From Mycoplasma haemofelis str. Langford 1 (lineage in GTDB: Bacteria; Bacillota_I; Bacilli_A; Mycoplasmatales; Mycoplasmoidaceae), in the NCBI RefSeq assembly GCF_000200735.1, contig NC_014970.1:62001-126000 (forward strand): a stretch of DNA of 64,000 nucleotides, written 5' to 3'. Below the pieces are notes generated by a model. That model ran no database searches and was not told the DNA's origin. It saw only the letters and a program-made list of their open reading frames with translations. The translations under genes and the position numbers were made by a program. Shown piece by piece: positions 61,176 to 64,000 of this stretch; position 1 is the first letter of the stretch, and each line of letters begins with the position of its first letter.

Positions 61176-62292
61176 CTACGAACCCAAGGACACACCGATT
61201 CATAACTTAAATCCCTTAGTAAAGTTCTTAATATTCCTACTGATAATCTTCCTTTTATTCCTGAAGATAACTTTCTTAGCCCAAGGAGTCATATTCCTAA
61301 TACTTCTTCTAGTTATTAAGTACAGCGATTCTCAGGAGTGGATAATGAAGCACGGAGTGCCTTCTTATTTATTCCTATTGGGATTCCTATTCATGGTGAA
61401 TTTCGTCTTCATGAAATCCCCAGGATTCTGGACTGAGAATGCTCTTCATGGCTACAAAGATATCTTCGGAAGGATAGGAGCCCATCACACCACCGGAGAA
61501 GATAAGGTAAAGCATGGATGATTCTTTGGAGGTCATTTGCTTAAGACCAATTCCTCCTCACACATAGCTCTTAAGAGCTCTGCCAAGTGTATAGAGAGGA
61601 TTATTGGGTGAACTTCTTCTTGCTGTTCCACCTGTGCCACTGATAATTACACTCTTCCTTCCACAGGCAAATGAAGGATCGTTCCTATTAATGTAAATGG
61701 AGATGTGAAGTACACTGCTTTCATGCCAGCTTGATATACGATCTCAAGCTTTCAAATCGTAAATACCTTTTCCTTAGCTAACAAGATCATCATCGTAATT
61801 ATCCTATCCTCCATCTTTACCACCACCTCCCCCATGACTTCCTTTACCTATTGCTTGGAAGATATATTCAGACCACTATCCGCCATTAAGCTTCCAGCTA
61901 AGTTAATGGCTTTAACTGTGGCTATATCCTTAAGATTCGTTCCCTCCCTTATTACCGAATCCTTCAGGATAATTAGGGCTCAGGCCAGTCGGGGAATAGA
62001 TTACAAAAATGGTAAGTTTGTTGATAAGGTGAATGCACTTAGATCCCTATTCATACCTGTATTCGTTATATCCTTCTTGAAGTCAGATGAGTTGGCTGCA
62101 GCCATGACTGCCAGAGGCTACAGACCCCAAGAGAATAGGACTTCCTTTAGAATATATGGTGTAAAGGGGTGAGAACTATTAGTGATGTTCTGCTGCACCC
62201 TTGTTATATCTTGCCTTTATTACCTCCACTTCAACCACTACTATTTAAGTAGTTTCGGTAATGCCGAGCTTTTAATCTCTATCGCTAGTTAA
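61159..62292 (+). CDS. ecfT: ECF transporter membrane subunit T
   Basis: 377 residues from ATG 61159, with several TGA Trp codons. About six to seven spans; the two cytoplasmic coupling motifs are RIIRAQASRGID and AAMTARGYRP, where A-R-G binds the ATPases. Compared with typical EcfT (about 265 residues) it has roughly 100 extra outer residues between early spans, with a Cys cluster (SSCCSTCATD). The substrate-binding S component is not here, as is usual for the shared-module type. The next gene ATG overlaps its stop by one base. Confidence 0.9.
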
Positions 62293-64000
62293 TGTCGGAG
62301 ACTCCCTATTCTCTACGTAAGGAATTAGATCAACACTCTTCCAGTAAGGTATTCGTAGTATCTACTAGGGACTTAAAGATACTCAGGGTAAAGCTTCCAC
62401 TCAAGGAAGCCCTTGTATCCATAGGAAAGAAGAAGTATCAGATAGTCTCCTGTCCTTGGCTTGAAGACAGATACTTGATTATTAATGCTTCTTCCTATGA
62501 TGCCAATATAGAGATATCTTACTCTCCGGAGAAGCCTGATGAAGTCGTAATAAAGGGCTCCACATTTCGACTTCATCTATCTCCAGATAGCACCCCTAAT
62601 AACTTCTTCCCAACTGCCGAGCATGTGAAGCTGGCAGACTCTGTGAGACATGAACCTCAGTCTATGGAGGAGCTATCCAAGCAAGCCGAAGTAGCTCTTA
62701 GGGAAGTATTTAAGAATGAAGAGGATCCTTTAGAGTCGGTAGATAAGAAGGAGAAGTTATTCTCCCATCTGAGTGAACCTAGGAAGGAGGCAGATATATT
62801 AAATGACTTTGAGATAGGGGAAAAGGATCTTCCAGATATCCCTTCAGTAGTTGAGAATAAGGCTAATACCTATGAATTCCCCTTCGATAGTCAACTTAGG
62901 GATCTAGAGGCTGAGTTAGCTAATGCCGCAGAATTCAAGAATAATGTTGAAGAATCCGTCTTCCACAGACCCATTGATTACTCTAAAACTCCCACTTTCT
63001 GATTCAGAGTAAGCACTAGCTTTAAGGATTCCGATTTCTTCTGGCAGGATCTAAAGGAATACTGGCTAACTAATAGTAGAGATTTAAATAGCAAGCTTAA
63101 TAGAGCACACGGAAAGCCCCCTGTATTCTCTAGGAAAGAGGAGCTTCTTAATATCCCTGCCCTTCAGGAGATAGTAAGTGTAAAGGTTAATAGGAAGTTC
63201 TCTGAGTTACAGGAGAAGCAGGATGCCTTATCCAATGAGATTAATAGACTTTCTGAGAGCCTAGTTGAGAGAGGATTAGATCCTGTAGATGATAGGAAGT
63301 ATCAAGAGCTGGTACAGGAACGTAATGAGCTCCTTGAATGCATCTCTAGATCCAAGAAGATAGTTAAGGACTTCGAAGATCGTATTCAGAGTGCTAAGGA
63401 TAGGAATGACGATATTAAACAGCGATTCTTCTTGGATATCCAAGGGAATCCCTATTTAATTTCTCAGCATGAAGAAGAGGTAACTAGCAAGCTTATAGAC
63501 CTTAACTTTGAAGTTAATAAGTTGCATGAGAAGCACTTAGAGCTTGAGACCTTTCTTATTCAGCAATTACGTACATTAGAGAAGGCCAAATTAGATAAGA
63601 CTAAAGTTCAGTTCTTGGAGCAGCAAGAGCTCTTGGACAGGTATCAAGAGGAATCTAAAGCCTTCTTTGACACCATAAATGCGAGGAAACATAAGGAGCG
63701 CTTAATGCAGCTAGGGGAGCTCCATGAAGCTTCCGCTAAGGTTCAAGAACAGATAGAGAATGAGAAGAGAGTAGCTCAGTATTACATTGATAATCTGAGG
63801 GGGATTAAGTCCTATGAGGATTACGAGAAGTCCCTTAAAGCTCATAAGCAGGCAAGGAAGGAGTTTCAAGCCAAGAGAGATGAATTTAATAGGTACTTCT
63901 ATAAGCTAAAGGTTCTAGTTAGGGATAAGGAACGTAAATTTAATGACTTCTTCGAGTGAATTAAGGACTCCTTGAATGTATTCCAAAATGAGATTTCAGA
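62292..64000 (+). CDS. Coiled-coil protein (3' end outside window)
   Basis: At least 569 residues, two TGA Trp, no stop by position 64000. Residues 1-110 form a globular region with FVVSTRDLKILRVKLPLKEA, then an acidic linker to about 240. From about residue 300 on it is almost pure coiled coil (KVNRKFSELQEKQDALSNEI and similar heptads). No membrane span is present in the part seen. Such proteins in mycoplasmas often belong to a cytoskeleton or to chromosome handling; no family was recognised. It is translationally coupled to ecfT. Confidence 0.7.

Overview
The window comes from a mollicute that reads UGA as tryptophan. Almost every gene is interrupted by in-frame TGA under the standard code and becomes one long, conserved protein once TGA is read as Trp; only TAA and TAG are used as stops. 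AT-rich DNA, no cell-wall genes, tightly packed and overlapping genes, many TTG/GTG starts, PEP-dependent sugar phosphotransferase enzyme I, L-lactate dehydrogenase and purine salvage without de novo genes fit a Mycoplasma. The many fast-evolving membrane and surface proteins without clear relatives, and the divergence of the housekeeping proteins, suggest a hemotropic Mycoplasma (hemoplasma). The species cannot be fixed from the sequence alone.

Layout. 1-2.5 kb: partial cytidylate kinase, a flippase-like membrane protein and a small sigma-factor-like protein. 2.5-7.9 kb: secA, divergent from two overlapping ORFs that together have the topology of SecDF. 8.2-10.8 kb: ldh, tRNA-His, a membrane protein and a pseudouridine synthase. 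10.9-24.3 kb: a long forward run, dnaK (with a CIRCE-like operator), an orphan RNase R N-terminal domain, ymdB, dnaX, ybaB, lysS, dnaE, a stand-alone 5'-3' exonuclease, pth, a 748-residue anchored protein and rpmF. 25-36 kb: class Ib ribonucleotide reductase with nrdF turned away from nrdI-nrdE, then asnS, ligA, mnmA and alaS. 36.3-41 kb: three tandem paralogues, each an adenylosuccinate lyase-like domain joined to a hypoxanthine phosphoribosyltransferase-like domain. 41.1-42.2 kb: a tandem pair of 185-residue signal-anchored proteins. 42.2-51.7 kb: ptsI, glyA, gltX, an HD phosphohydrolase, rpoE, infC-rpmI-rplT, a dimeric dUTPase, efp and five tRNAs. 51.7-64 kb: a BI-1-like protein, a 2,289-residue FtsX-type permease full of in-frame microsatellites, an ECF transporter core (A1, A2, T) and the start of a coiled-coil protein.

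The main point of interest is the purine-salvage array. HPRT makes IMP from hypoxanthine, and adenylosuccinate lyase (PurB) makes AMP from adenylosuccinate further along the IMP-to-AMP route. Here the two activities appear fused, triplicated and divided: copy 2 keeps the PurB signature but has lost the HPRT acidic pair, copy 3 keeps a near-complete HPRT site but has lost the PurB loop, and copy 1 has lost both. This looks like subfunctionalisation into enzyme plus pseudoenzyme subunits that may assemble together. Other points are a split SecDF, an RNase R regulatory domain without its nuclease, an EF-P without its lysine tip and an EcfA2 ATPase without its switch histidine.

Most adjacent genes overlap or are separated by fewer than 50 bases, so most control is probably at operon level. 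The only specific operator recognised is the CIRCE-like site before dnaK.
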